A stretch of DNA of 64,000 nt from positions 1,304,501 to 1,368,500 of the forward strand of contig NZ_JAQNDK010000005.1 in NCBI RefSeq assembly GCF_028368935.1. Direction: 5' to 3'. The notes beneath the pieces are model-generated. The model did not search any database. It was not told where the DNA came from and was given only the letters and a program-made list of their open reading frames with translations. The stretch is from Sorangium aterium. GTDB taxonomy: Bacteria; Myxococcota_A; Polyangia; Polyangiales; Polyangiaceae. Numbering within the stretch: the first letter of the stretch is position 1; each line of letters begins with the position of its first letter. Shown piece by piece: positions 9,106 through 17,358 of the stretch. A program made the position numbers and the translations under genes.

Positions 9106-9161
9106 CGAGCATCAGGAGCCGGCACCGTCACGTCCATGACGGCGCCAGCTCCCGATGCCCG
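9106..9161 (-). ncRNA. Candidate structured RNA: 25-bp hairpin, best on the minus strand
   Basis: An inverted repeat has arms 9106-9130 and 9137-9161 with a 6-nt loop. Of 25 positions, 21 are Watson-Crick. The four exceptions (9108/9159, 9114/9153, 9120/9147, 9124/9143) are all A-C pairs on the plus strand, so they become G-U pairs in a minus-strand transcript. The transcript would therefore be fully paired. This asymmetry suggests selection on a minus-strand RNA. It could instead be a remnant of a palindromic mobile repeat. No promoter was identified. Confidence 0.45.
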
Positions 9162-9453
9162 TGCCCTCCCGTGGGGCGACCCTGGCATCGCTCCGGAGGG
9201 GGTGGTGACGCTTGGGTGCGTGGTGGTGGCGGCCGGGTGGAGTATCTTCGGGTCCATGCCGTGGCCCTGTCCCCGAGCGAGCTCCGAGGTATCGTGCGCG
9301 GGCCAGCGCACGTTCGACGCTGGCCTCCCGTGCCCCCGGGCTCGTCGGAGCGCTGTCGCGGCACCCGCCACGCCGTCTGCAGTGCAGCGGTCGAGGCAGA
9401 TCACCTCGGGAGTGCGCCCATGACAGCGCGACGTCTTGCACCGAGGGCTCGAT

Positions 9454-9489
9454 GCGCTGCTGCCCACGTTGGGCAGCAGCGCGCCTTTT
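9454..9489 (+). terminator. Intrinsic terminator upstream of the 9512 gene
   Basis: A perfect 13-bp stem with left arm GCGCTGCTGCCCA (9454-9466), 3-nt loop CGT and right arm 9470-9482 is followed by TTTT at 9486-9489. The T tract is on the plus strand only. It lies 22 bp before the next start codon and far from any upstream gene stop. It is thus either the end of an untranslated transcript or an attenuator in the leader of the following gene. Confidence 0.7.
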
Positions 9490-9511
9490 GCGCGTGGCGA
9501 GAGGGGCAGGC

Positions 9512-10744
9512 ATGACCAACAGGAACGCGAACAAGAGCTCGCCAGGGCAGCCGGCTGGTCAGGGCGCTGCGGGCGACGCCGCGCCGCAGCAACCGACGCT
9601 GCCGCAGCAGCCGCCGCGCGGGTACGACACGCCGAATTTTGCATCGCAAGAGCACCCCTCGCCGGCGCAACAGCGAGCGCTAACGCAGGAGCCGCGCCGC
9701 AGGCCTGAAGATGGAAACACCGGCCCCGCAGCGCCACCCGCGGAGCGGATGGTGCAGTGGGGCGAGCCCAGGCCGCGGCGCCGCCAGGATCGCGAGGCGG
9801 GGCCGAGCGACAAGCAGGTGTATGTTCCTCCGGTCACGCTGCCCCCGAATCGCGAGCACCAGGCGATGGATCAGCAGAAGATCCAGGTAGCGCCGTCGCT
9901 GTTGAAGGGCGTCGACGAACGGAACCGGCCGACGATGCGCAGGATCCCTGTGCAGGGGTTGCCGGGCCCCCCGGGGGCTCCCGATGGGCAGGGCGGCGCG
10001 CGTCCCGGTGGCGTCCGCACGGCCCGCGTCGGTGTCGGCAGCGGCGTCTGGCCGCCGCCCGAAGACGAGTCGTCCGGCCCGCGCGGGCAGTCGTCCCGGA
10101 AGCAGAGGCCGATGGGAACAGCCGCCCCCCAGCCAGCAGCCGCCGCTTCTCGAGCGGGGCTGCAGCCGGCCGCCGCGCGTCCCGACGCCGCCGCGGTGAC
10201 CGCAGCGGCCGCCGCGGCGGTGCTCGCGGCGCGCCGCCGCCGCGCCACGCTGGCGCTCTTCGCGCTGCTCGTGTTTCTGGGGAGCGCGACGGTCGCAGGC
10301 TTCTGGGTGCTGTGGCGTGCGGCCAATCCGACGAGCGGGCAGGATCCGACGCTGGCCGAGGGCGGCCGCGTTCCCACGCCCGATCCCGGCGGCCTCGCGA
10401 CCCCCACGCCGAGCGCGCAGCCCGAACATCCGCCTCCGGCGGCGATCGAGCCGCCGCCCACCGCAGAGCGACCCGTTCCCGCCGTGCCCGAGGTTCCGAC
10501 GGCGTCGCCCTCGGCGGAGCCGAGCGCGCCGCCCGCACACTCCGCGGCCACGGTCGCCGCTCGTCCGTCATCAACGCGTCCTGCTGTGCAGGTGAAGCGT
10601 CCCACCAAGCCTACGACCGCGGCGGACGACATCTACGATTCGGCTGTTAGCCCTCCGATCCCACCACCGGTCCCGCCGTCCGCGCCCTCTGCGTCGCCCA
10701 CAACGCCCCCGGGGACGACCGCTCCCCCGCGTCCCTTCCCCTGA
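9512..10744 (+). CDS. Pro/Gln-rich single-pass membrane protein, unknown
   Basis: A 410-residue protein. The first 240 residues are hydrophilic, rich in Gln, Pro, Ala and Arg and probably cytoplasmic. One transmembrane helix follows at about 245-267, preceded by a cluster of arginines that fits an N-in topology. The remaining 140 residues are Pro/Thr/Ser/Ala-rich and would lie outside the membrane. No enzymatic domain is visible. The start ATG at 9512 has a GAGGGGCAGG ribosome-binding stretch just ahead of it; earlier in-frame starts run through the terminator and are rejected. It precedes the TPR/PEGA gene by 40 bp and may be co-transcribed with it. Such disordered proteins are common in myxobacteria. 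Confidence 0.72.
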   Translation: MTNRNANKSSPGQPAGQGAAGDAAPQQPTLPQQPPRGYDTPNFASQEHPSPAQQRALTQEPRRRPEDGNTGPAAPPAERMVQWGEPRPRRRQDREAGPSDKQVYVPPVTLPPNREHQAMDQQKIQVAPSLLKGVDERNRPTMRRIPVQGLPGPPGAPDGQGGARPGGVRTARVGVGSGVWPPPEDESSGPRGQSSRKQRPMGTAAPQPAAAASRAGLQPAAARPDAAAVTAAAAAAVLAARRRRATLALFALLVFLGSATVAGFWVLWRAANPTSGQDPTLAEGGRVPTPDPGGLATPTPSAQPEHPPPAAIEPPPTAERPVPAVPEVPTASPSAEPSAPPAHSAATVAARPSSTRPAVQVKRPTKPTTAADDIYDSAVSPPIPPPVPPSAPSASPTTPPGTTAPPRPFP

Positions 10745-10784
10745 GGCGTCGCCTCTCCGGATTGCATTTCTCCCGCCAGCCACC

Positions 10785-11744
10785 ATGCGAAAGCCATTCT
10801 TGAAATACCTGTCTCTACTCCTCCCGTGCGCGGCGGTTCTTCTGGGGCCGAGCGTCGCGAGCGCGACCGGCGAGGCTCGGCTGATGCCGAACTCTCCGAC
10901 CGACGCCCCGCCTGCGACGTCGCGCGCGGGCGAGCGCGCGGCGCAGCTCTACCGGGAGGGGAACAGGTTCTACGATGAAGCGCGATTCGCCGAGGCCGAG
11001 GCGCGTTATCAGGCGGCGTGGGATCTCCAGCAGAGCTTTGACGTGGCCGGCAACCTCGGGAATGTCGAGCTGGAGGTGAACCAGCCCCGCGAGGCGGCCG
11101 AGCACCTCCTGTACGCGCTCAACACCTTTCCGCTCGGCGAGAAGGCCGAGAAGAAGAGCTTCCTACAGAAGCGGCTCGCCGTCGCCCGGTCGCAGGTCGG
11201 AGCGCTTCGCATCAGCGTGAACGTCGACGATGCCGAGGTGCTCATCGACGGCAAGCTCGTCGGGCGTTCGCCCCTCGCGACCGAGGTGTTCGTCGATCCC
11301 GGCAAGCGCACGATCGACGCACGCCGCGCTGGCGCCAGGACGTCGACCTCGCTGCTCGTGGCGAGGGGCTCGGACCAGAGCATCGCCCTCAGCCTCGATT
11401 CGGGCCCGAACATTCCGCTGGTGGTCGCCGGCGGGGCCGTCGGGCTGCTCGGGCTCGCGTCGGGCGTGACCTTCGCGATCCTCTCCACGGCAAAGGGCGA
11501 GTCCGCGGCGACGGAGCCGTTCGGCAGCGCGAGGCGCACCGACCTGCGCGACGCCCAGACCACGCTCGCCAACGTCTCGTTCTGGAGCTTCCTCGGCGGT
11601 GGCGTGGTGCTCGCGGGGACGGCCCTGTACGCGTTCTCCGCGTCGAGCCGCACGCCGGTCACCAAGGCCGGGCTCCCCCGGTTGTATGCCGCGCCGTTCG
11701 TGGGCGGAGAGGCGAACGGCCTGCTGCTGGGCGCGAGCTTCTAG
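10785..11744 (+). CDS. Secreted TPR/PEGA-domain membrane protein
   Basis: A 319-residue protein with a cleavable-looking signal peptide ending near VASATG (residue 27). A TPR-like segment at about 45-130 includes the AEARYQAAWDLQ and AEHLLYALNTFP helices. A PEGA-like beta domain follows at about 142-190, with VDDAEVLIDGKLVGRSPL typical of that family. Two hydrophobic helices lie near 210-232 and 263-285. This architecture is common in myxobacterial periplasmic proteins, frequently near Ser/Thr kinases; no enzymatic role is known. It lies 40 bp behind the Pro-rich membrane protein gene and converges with the DUF4175-like gene, whose end is 38 bp away. Confidence 0.82.
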   Translation: MRKPFLKYLSLLLPCAAVLLGPSVASATGEARLMPNSPTDAPPATSRAGERAAQLYREGNRFYDEARFAEAEARYQAAWDLQQSFDVAGNLGNVELEVNQPREAAEHLLYALNTFPLGEKAEKKSFLQKRLAVARSQVGALRISVNVDDAEVLIDGKLVGRSPLATEVFVDPGKRTIDARRAGARTSTSLLVARGSDQSIALSLDSGPNIPLVVAGGAVGLLGLASGVTFAILSTAKGESAATEPFGSARRTDLRDAQTTLANVSFWSFLGGGVVLAGTALYAFSASSRTPVTKAGLPRLYAAPFVGGEANGLLLGASF

Positions 11745-11782
11745 GCCGGTGGCCGCTGCGCGCTCCACGTTTCGTCCTCGGA

Positions 11783-13633
11783 CTAGCGCGGCTGGAAGTA
11801 ACGGCCTACCTGCTCGCGGTACTCTTCGGGGACATCGCTGCGCTCGACGCCGCCGAGCTCCTGGGGACCCACGACACCGAGCGCGCTCTCGCCGCGCACG
11901 TTGGCCGTGTCTCCGGCGCGCCCGGCTGCTCGGCCCGTCACGATCCCCGGCATCGGCCTACCCGGGTTGAGCCTCGCGCTGGCGCGTGAGCGCAGCTCAC
12001 CCCCGGCGATCGCGCCGGTCTGCCCTTCGTGGCTGCCCGATCCGCCGCCCTCCGAGTGACCTGGCTGCGCCGGCCCCTGCTTGCCGTCCCCGCCCCCCGA
12101 CGACCCCTGCTGCCCGCCCTGTCCGCTGCCCAACCCCGGTTGGCCTGACCCGCCTGCGATCGGCATCGGGAGCGGCGTCCCCCCGAGCTGCCCCTCGGCC
12201 TCGCCCGCTTCGCGCTGCGCATCGTCGAGCGCTCGTTGGCGCTTCGATTCCTCGCTGCTCGGGCTCCCCTCCTGGGCCATCCGGCGCAGCTGTTCCTCGA
12301 GTTGCTGCCGTCCGTCCGGCGTCTCGAGCTGCCGTGCGAGCTCGCGCATCTGCTCCTTCGATATGGGCTCTCCGAGCGCGCTCTCCGGGGACTGCGCCAT
12401 TCGCTGCTTCAAGCGTTCGGCGAGCTGCTTGCGCTCCTCGGGGCTCAATTTTTCGAGCGCCTTCTCGAGGCTGCCAGCAAGCCGCCGCGCGTCGCGGTCG
12501 CTGCCGGTCCGGGCGAGCTCGCGGAGCGCGTCGCGCCCCTCGTCGCCGAGCCCGTCGCCGAGCGCCTCTGCCAGCTCCCTCAACGCGTCGGCCTGCTTGC
12601 CGCGCTGATCCAGCAGCTTGCGTTGTTCCTCGAGCGCCTTCGCCACGCCGGGAGCGCCGGCCCTCTTGGCGGCTTCGGCGGCCTCCTCGAGCACCTTCCT
12701 GGCCCGTTCGCGGTCGTCCCGTTCGAGCTTGTTCGCGAGCCGCGACATCTCCTCGTCGAACGCCACGAGGTCGCGATCGCCGAGCGCCTTCGCGGCCCGC
12801 TTCAGCTGAGGGTCTTCTCCGAGCTTGCCGAGCGCCGACTCCATCCCATGACGCTGCTCGCCCTCGCCGAGCGACAGCCGCTCGGCCGTGATCGCGTCGC
12901 GGAGCCTGCCGAGCTCGGCCTGCGCTTCGCGGCGCTCGACGCCGCTCTTCAGCTTTTCACGGAGCCTCTTCGCGTCGTCCGAGAGCTTTTTCAGTCGATC
13001 GTGTTGCTCCGCGTCCCGAGGGTCGATCTCGGCAAGCCGGACCACCCGCTCGAGGCCGGCGATCTCGGCGAGGCGCACCTGCTCTGCCCCGGGTGGGGGC
13101 GCTGCCGCCGCGGGCGCTGGTGGCAGGGGGAGCCAGCTGAGATAGCCAATGGCCGCTGCCGCGAGGGGCGCTCCGGCATGCCAGCGTCGCCACAGGGGCG
13201 TGCGGACTTGCCGGGCGGTCGCGGCATCGAGGGCCGCCGCCGCGTGGGCGAACACCACCTGGCGGGCCGCGGATGTGCTGGCGCCGGGCGCGCCGTCCGT
13301 CGCGTCCTCGGCTGCTGCGAGCTCAACGGCCGTGGAGACCGACTCGGCGGAGCCGAGCTTGCCGTCGAGAAACAACGCGACGTTCGGGTCAGTCCACCGG
13401 CGCCGGTGCGCCACCGCTGCGCCAGCCACAGCGCCGAGCAGGCCGCCCGCGGCCATCCAGGGGCGCAGCGCGCCTTGCCGCATGTGCCAGGCGACGGCTG
13501 CGCCTACCGCGCCGAGCATCATCCCAGCGGCGGCGCCGGTGAGGACCAGATCGATCGCGAGCCGCCGCCGGACCCGGCGAGACCACCGAACGAACGCGGC
13601 GCTGAACCTCCGCCGGGGAGACGCATCGACCAT
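11783..13633 (-). CDS. DUF4175-like coiled-coil membrane protein
   Basis: A 616-residue protein. Two transmembrane helices lie near residues 27-70 and a third near 155-175. A DPNVALFLDGKLGSAE segment between them is typical of DUF4175-type proteins. A long charged alpha-helical or coiled-coil region (about 190-470) follows, then a Gly/Gln/Ser-rich low-complexity stretch (about 480-560) and an ordered C-terminal tail. In other bacteria DUF4175 proteins lie beside MoxR, DUF58 and VWA genes; here a MoxR operon is about 5 kb away, so a shared envelope function is possible but not shown. The start is ATG (complement at 13631-13633). Confidence 0.82.
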   Translation of the reverse strand: MVDASPRRRFSAAFVRWSRRVRRRLAIDLVLTGAAAGMMLGAVGAAVAWHMRQGALRPWMAAGGLLGAVAGAAVAHRRRWTDPNVALFLDGKLGSAESVSTAVELAAAEDATDGAPGASTSAARQVVFAHAAAALDAATARQVRTPLWRRWHAGAPLAAAAIGYLSWLPLPPAPAAAAPPPGAEQVRLAEIAGLERVVRLAEIDPRDAEQHDRLKKLSDDAKRLREKLKSGVERREAQAELGRLRDAITAERLSLGEGEQRHGMESALGKLGEDPQLKRAAKALGDRDLVAFDEEMSRLANKLERDDRERARKVLEEAAEAAKRAGAPGVAKALEEQRKLLDQRGKQADALRELAEALGDGLGDEGRDALRELARTGSDRDARRLAGSLEKALEKLSPEERKQLAERLKQRMAQSPESALGEPISKEQMRELARQLETPDGRQQLEEQLRRMAQEGSPSSEESKRQRALDDAQREAGEAEGQLGGTPLPMPIAGGSGQPGLGSGQGGQQGSSGGGDGKQGPAQPGHSEGGGSGSHEGQTGAIAGGELRSRASARLNPGRPMPGIVTGRAAGRAGDTANVRGESALGVVGPQELGGVERSDVPEEYREQVGRYFQPR

Positions 13634-13840
13634 GGATCGAGGTGTACCTGCGGGCAGACGCGCCGGCCAGCGCCGCCTCGGGGCACTCCGCCAAGCCTCA
13701 TTGCGGCACGCAGCGCCCGACCTCGCGCCCGGTGCGAGCGCCTCGCGCTCTGTGGGGACGCCCTGTGGAGCGGCGTCGGTCGTGTCGAGCCACGACGCGC
13801 CGCGGAGGAGCTGTCCTCGGACATACCGCGCCCCGCCCCT

Positions 13841-14353
13841 TCACGGGACGAAGCACCATTTCAAGTGGAATGACGCGAACTCGAGGCGCGCTGGGACAAC
13901 GTCCTGGGCAGCGCCGAGCAAGTTCAGGCCACAGTCAGCGAAAGAGAACCTGCATTCGTGCGAGTCCTCGGACGATGTCCGGAGCGTCGCACGGCAAGAG
14001 CCATAGAAAAGCGCATCGTCGACGTACATTCGCATGTTCACGACAGCAGCGTCGCCGCCCTTGCGCTCGCTGCCGAGCAGATGGAGATCGAGGTAGTAGA
14101 AGCCCCTCCTGTCCTTCGAGTGATCCACCAGCTCCAGATTGGTTTCGCCATTGAGGCGGGAGCAGTCAACGTCCCAGCTGTCGTCGAATCCGGGGACAGG
14201 CAGCTTGCCGCTATCCCCCGTGTCAAGCACCAAGCTCTCCCCGTTCACGGTCATGACCGCCATGCCGTACGCTTCAGGAATTTCCGGGCTAGTAGAGCAC
14301 CCGAACGGCGAGAGCGACAGCACGAGGCCTTGGGCGAGGAGGGGTCGGTGCAT
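13841..14353 (-). CDS. Small putative lipoprotein, unknown function
   Basis: A 170-residue protein starting at an ATG preceded by GGAGAA on the minus strand. It has a short hydrophobic leader with lipobox-like SPFGC near residue 19, so it is probably a lipoprotein. The rest has several cysteines (DVDCSRLN, YGSCRATL, HECRF, DCGLN) that could form disulfides in the periplasm. I do not recognise the family. The frame stays open upstream through repeat array B, but that part is repeat-encoded and is rejected. Confidence 0.62.
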   Translation of the reverse strand: MHRPLLAQGLVLSLSPFGCSTSPEIPEAYGMAVMTVNGESLVLDTGDSGKLPVPGFDDSWDVDCSRLNGETNLELVDHSKDRRGFYYLDLHLLGSERKGGDAAVVNMRMYVDDALFYGSCRATLRTSSEDSHECRFSFADCGLNLLGAAQDVVPARLEFASFHLKWCFVP

Positions 14354-14780
14354 GGGAGTTCTCCAGCAGCATGGCGGGCGAGAGCATCGCACGAGGTCGA
14401 CAACCATGAACGCGCGCAATGTGGTTGATCCATGCGCCGTGCCAGATGTCAACCGGAAACGGAGGCCCCTGTTGGGCCCGTGCCGGGCTGACTGCCGGGC
14501 TGACTGCCGGGCTGACCGACGTTGCCGTTGACTGTCGACCTGACCGACGTTCCCGGCCTGCCGGCCCGGCCGGTCTGACCGACGTTGCCGTTGACTGTCG
14601 ACCTGACCGACGTTGCCTTGGTGGCTTGGTGAGACCCGATACGTGTTGTCTACGGGGCGGTCCCAGGCATAGGTCATGGCGGGCGCCAGCGGAAAACAGC
14701 AGTCGCCAGGGTCTCGAAAAATTAAGTGTGCGAAATCATTGGCCGCGAGCCCCGGCACGCGTTTGGCATAGTCGGCAGCC
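14354..14780. other. Non-coding spacer holding repeat array B
   Basis: This is a 427-bp gap between the divergent lipoprotein and transposase genes. Its middle third is repeat array B. On its right side, a GAGACCC at about 14632 and a GGGTCTC at about 14709 form a distant 7-bp inverted repeat, and a short A-rich stretch (CGAAAAATTAAG) follows. No coding sequence is supported here. Confidence 0.5.
14481..14617. repeat. Repeat array B, core TGACCGACGTTGCC
   Basis: The array starts with three perfect tandem copies of the 12-mer TGCCGGGCTGAC (14481-14516). It continues with four copies of TGACCGACGTTGCC at 14513, 14541 (TTCC variant), 14576 and 14604. A 39-bp segment is duplicated exactly (14513-14551 and 14576-14614, 63 bp apart). 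The same 12-mer GACCGACGTTGC occurs five times in array C at 16989-17128. The array lies 160 bp upstream of the transposase gene. Confidence 0.75.
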
Positions 14781-15701
14781 ATGAGCCAGCCTCGCGCTAT
14801 TGTTGCAGGTGCCACCTATCTCCTCACACGACGCGCGTTGCGGCGACACCTCCTCTTCAGGCCAGATGCCGCGATCACTCAGCTGATCATCTATGCACTT
14901 GCGGTTTCGGCCAGGCGCTACGGCATTCGCCTGCATGCGTTGTGCGCCATGTCCACGCACCTGCACATCGTCGTCACTGACGTCGAAGGCGTACTTCCGC
15001 GATTCCTGCAGCTGTTTCATCGTCTCGTGGCGCTGGGGACCAAGGTGCTCCGAACCTGGGAGGGGCCGGTCTGGGGCCACGAAGCGACCAGCGTTGTTCG
15101 CCTCTTGACGCGGGCGGCCGTGGTGGAAAAGATTTCATATTCACTGGCGAACCCGGTAGAGGCGGGGCTGGTGCGACGTGCGAAGGAATGGCCTGGAGCG
15201 AAGGTGCTCGTCAACGAAATCGGCCGTGGCGAGCTGCGGGCGAGGCGTCCTGACGTCTACTTTGCTTCGAGCAACCCCGCATGGCCTGAGCACGCCGCCA
15301 TTGCGATCTCGCTTCCGCCAGATGTGGCGGATGGTGACGCGGACGCCTTTCGGCGCGATGTGGCGGCGGAGCTCGAGCGGAAGGAAGCCGAGGCGCGCGC
15401 CGCGGTTCATCGAAATGGCCGCGGTTTCCTCGGCCCCGAGCGCGCATGCACGGTGTCGCCCGACGCTCGCGCGACGAGCCTCGAGGCGCCTCGCGGCCTC
15501 AATCCAACGTTTGCGGTGGGGAGAGGGTATTCAGACGCACGAAGAACCGCGGTTGCCGCCGTCCGCGCATTTCGCGCGGCATACCGTGACGCGCTCCAAC
15601 AATGGCGTGCAGGGCTGCGCAGCGTGGTGTTTCCCGCAGAAACGTGGTGGATGCGCGTGTTCCACGGCGTGGCCGTGAACGATGATGCGCTCGTATCGTG
15701 A
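14781..15701 (+). CDS. REP-associated tyrosine transposase (Y1/HUH, IS200-like)
   Basis: A 306-residue protein of the Y1_Tnp superfamily. The metal-binding HUH motif is HLH within MSTHLHIVV near residues 56-64. The catalytic tyrosine is expected in ISYSLANPVEAGLV near residue 119, a signature of RAYTs. The N-terminal TYLLTRRALRRHLLFRP also fits the family. RAYTs are single-copy, domesticated relatives of IS200/IS605 transposases that are often linked to short palindromic repeats. No IS ends or flanking target repeats were found, so this is probably a resident gene rather than an active IS. The last 150 residues are longer than in most family members. Array B lies immediately upstream. Confidence 0.85.
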   Translation: MSQPRAIVAGATYLLTRRALRRHLLFRPDAAITQLIIYALAVSARRYGIRLHALCAMSTHLHIVVTDVEGVLPRFLQLFHRLVALGTKVLRTWEGPVWGHEATSVVRLLTRAAVVEKISYSLANPVEAGLVRRAKEWPGAKVLVNEIGRGELRARRPDVYFASSNPAWPEHAAIAISLPPDVADGDADAFRRDVAAELERKEAEARAAVHRNGRGFLGPERACTVSPDARATSLEAPRGLNPTFAVGRGYSDARRTAVAAVRAFRAAYRDALQQWRAGLRSVVFPAETWWMRVFHGVAVNDDALVS

Positions 15702-15880
15702 CAGGAACGATCGGCACGTCGACGCGGCATCTGGGCTGCTGATCGAGGGCGAATGAGCGGCGGACGCCCTCCGTTCGCGTGCACGATCGTGTAATTTTGT
15801 GTGAAACTAGACGTCAGCGGCGCGGCGATCGCGTGAGCCAGCCTGGTGGCCGAGGAAGCGCGGGCGGTTCGAGCGCGTCG

Positions 15881-16663
15881 CTACAGCGGTAGAGGGAGCT
15901 CGATATACGGCTCGGTGATCCGGCCGACGGCGATATCGCGCACCTGCGTCCCATAGTAGGTCGATCCCGATTGCGTGCTCCAGGCATGTCCCACGATTGT
16001 TCCATTGCTGTTGGCATAGAGGCGCATGACACCCCTGCCAACACCCGGGTGCCAGGAGCCGTCCGCGTTGCGCCGGGTGTCGGTTGTCCCGTGGCCCGTG
16101 GTGCTCGAATCGAGGACGGGGAGAGTATACTGGATTGTCCCCGTGACGAACGGATAGGTCGCCACGCGTGGCACCGCAGCGCCTGCCGCGATGGCGACGT
16201 GCCCGCTCGCCGTGCTCCCCGCCGGATACTCGATCGCGACGATATCGCCGGCCTCGATCTCGCTCACGGTCATGATCTGCTCGAAGCCGACCTCCTCGAT
16301 GATCCTGTCGTGGTACAGTGCGGCGTTCGGGCTCATGCTGCCGAACCATGTGTTGATGTCGTAGACGGACAGCTGATAGGCCTGCTTGAGGACGTTCGTG
16401 ACGAACGACGCGCACAGGCTGCGGCTCCGATACTCCGTGGCTCCTCCTACGCCGGCCCAATAAACATAGGTCGTGCTGCTACCATATTCATTGTTTACCG
16501 GTGCGATGTGGGTCACGAGCGTGTCGGCCCAGTAGAAATGGCTTGGCTTCTCGGCCGTCTGGCCCTGAGCCGGGCGCGGCGCGAGCAGGCTCAACCCCGC
16601 CAGAACGGCGGCCGGGAGCGCGCGAACAGCGGCTCTCGAGCTCATGCGCTTCAATGCATTCAT
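15881..16663 (-). CDS. Secreted NlpC/P60- or CHAP-like cysteine peptidase
   Basis: A 260-residue protein with a signal peptide (about residues 1-36, ending near RPAQGQTA). The mature part has a SLCASFVTNVLKQAY motif, with a probable nucleophile Cys near residue 83. Downstream is AGDIVAIEY and then SGHVAIAAG with a candidate His near 155. That Cys-then-GHVAI order is characteristic of the NlpC/P60 and CHAP papain-like folds, which cleave peptidoglycan peptides. I chose the ATG whose complement is at 16661-16663 because GGGAGGAAATC precedes it; a longer frame upstream has no signal peptide. It stands alone. A role in wall remodelling or antagonism is inferred only. Confidence 0.68.
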   Translation of the reverse strand: MNALKRMSSRAAVRALPAAVLAGLSLLAPRPAQGQTAEKPSHFYWADTLVTHIAPVNNEYGSSTTYVYWAGVGGATEYRSRSLCASFVTNVLKQAYQLSVYDINTWFGSMSPNAALYHDRIIEEVGFEQIMTVSEIEAGDIVAIEYPAGSTASGHVAIAAGAAVPRVATYPFVTGTIQYTLPVLDSSTTGHGTTDTRRNADGSWHPGVGRGVMRLYANSNGTIVGHAWSTQSGSTYYGTQVRDIAVGRITEPYIELPLPL

Positions 16664-17358
16664 GATTTCCTCCCGTGTGGAATCGATGGCCCCGCGTAGG
16701 TTGGTCACACCGGTGTCGGCCTCATCGCGGGCATCGCCGCGGAGCGCCGGCAAAGCGAAGTTGCGCACCAAGCCACCGAACATACGCCGAACGAGCGATC
16801 TCTTCAATCACCGGCGCGAAGGCGGCACACGGGTCGTGCGCGATCCTGCGCGGATAGTGTTCCCCTCATTTCCACAGGCTGTCTCCTCCGGGCGACCTCC
16901 GGGCACGTCTTCGTAGATCCGCGCGTCGACGCCCACCGCAGGGGCGGCGCGGCGGTCACGGGCGGTACGGCGAGGGCGCTGCCGTCGCGACCGACGTTGC
17001 GTCCGATGCGTCCGACGGCCGTCACGACCGACGTTGCGTCCGACCGACGGCCGTCATGACCGACGTTGCGTCCGACGGCGGCCGTCGCGACCGACGTTGC
17101 GCCCGGCGGCCGTAACGACCGACGTTGCGCCCGGCGTCGACAGGAGGGCGGCGATATCGTACGGATCGGCCGAACCCGGGCGCTCCGGGAGCGCGGTCGG
17201 CGAGGGCCCGAGGCGCCGGCGGAGCGCGCCACGAGAAGCACGCCCCCCGGCGGAGGCCCGCCCCGCCCGCGCCGCGTGGCGCGCGGGTCCACGCGGGTCG
17301 CCGGGGCCGAGTTCCGCCGTTTTGTTGACAGATCCGCGCAGTTCGATTGGATGGCCGC
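16664..17358. other. Long spacer with repeat array C
   Basis: This is a 695-bp gap between the divergent peptidase and methyltransferase genes. The left 320 bp show no gene. Array C occupies 16989-17128, and about 200 bp of extremely GC-rich sequence follow. A TTGACA hexamer lies at 17325-17330, just before the methyltransferase, but I see no matching -10. Open frames through the array on the minus strand are repeat-driven. Confidence 0.5.
16989..17128. repeat. Repeat array C, core GACCGACGTTGC
   Basis: Five exact copies of GACCGACGTTGC begin at 16989, 17026, 17058, 17089 and 17117 (spacing 37, 32, 31 and 28 bp). Each is followed by G. Between copies is a palindrome, GACGGCCGTC, at 17014-17023 and 17046-17055, and a related GACGGCGGCCGTC at 17074. 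The core is identical to that of array B, 2.4 kb away, so this is a dispersed repeat family rather than chance. Confidence 0.78.

Larger units (their letters stand above)
8588..9511. other. 924-bp non-coding region with array, hairpin and terminator
   Basis: No convincing protein-coding gene is seen on either strand. The open frames here are repeat-driven or lack a recognisable product. From left to right the region holds the CAACCTGGG repeat array, an A-rich stretch (CAAAAAATCG near 8940), a 25-bp inverted repeat at 9106-9161 and a plus-strand intrinsic terminator at 9454-9489. A terminator with no gene in front of it suggests an untranslated RNA or an attenuated leader of the gene at 9512. 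Confidence 0.6.

Noticed and set aside
8667-9515. Plus-strand frame (282 codons) across the repeat array
   Set aside because: Product is repeat-derived (recurrent NLG/STW units) with no start signal and the frame crosses the hairpin and terminator.
10743-10755. GAGGC/GCCTC stem after the 9512 gene as a terminator
   Set aside because: Only 5 bp, overlaps the stop codon, has no T tract and lies within a likely two-gene unit.
14781-15701. The Y1 transposase as an intact IS200/IS605 element
   Set aside because: No left or right end hairpins, no TnpB gene and no target duplication were found; family features are those of a single-copy RAYT.
8692-17128. Arrays A, B and C as CRISPR arrays
   Set aside because: Cores are 9-14 bp, spacing is irregular and no cas gene is present.
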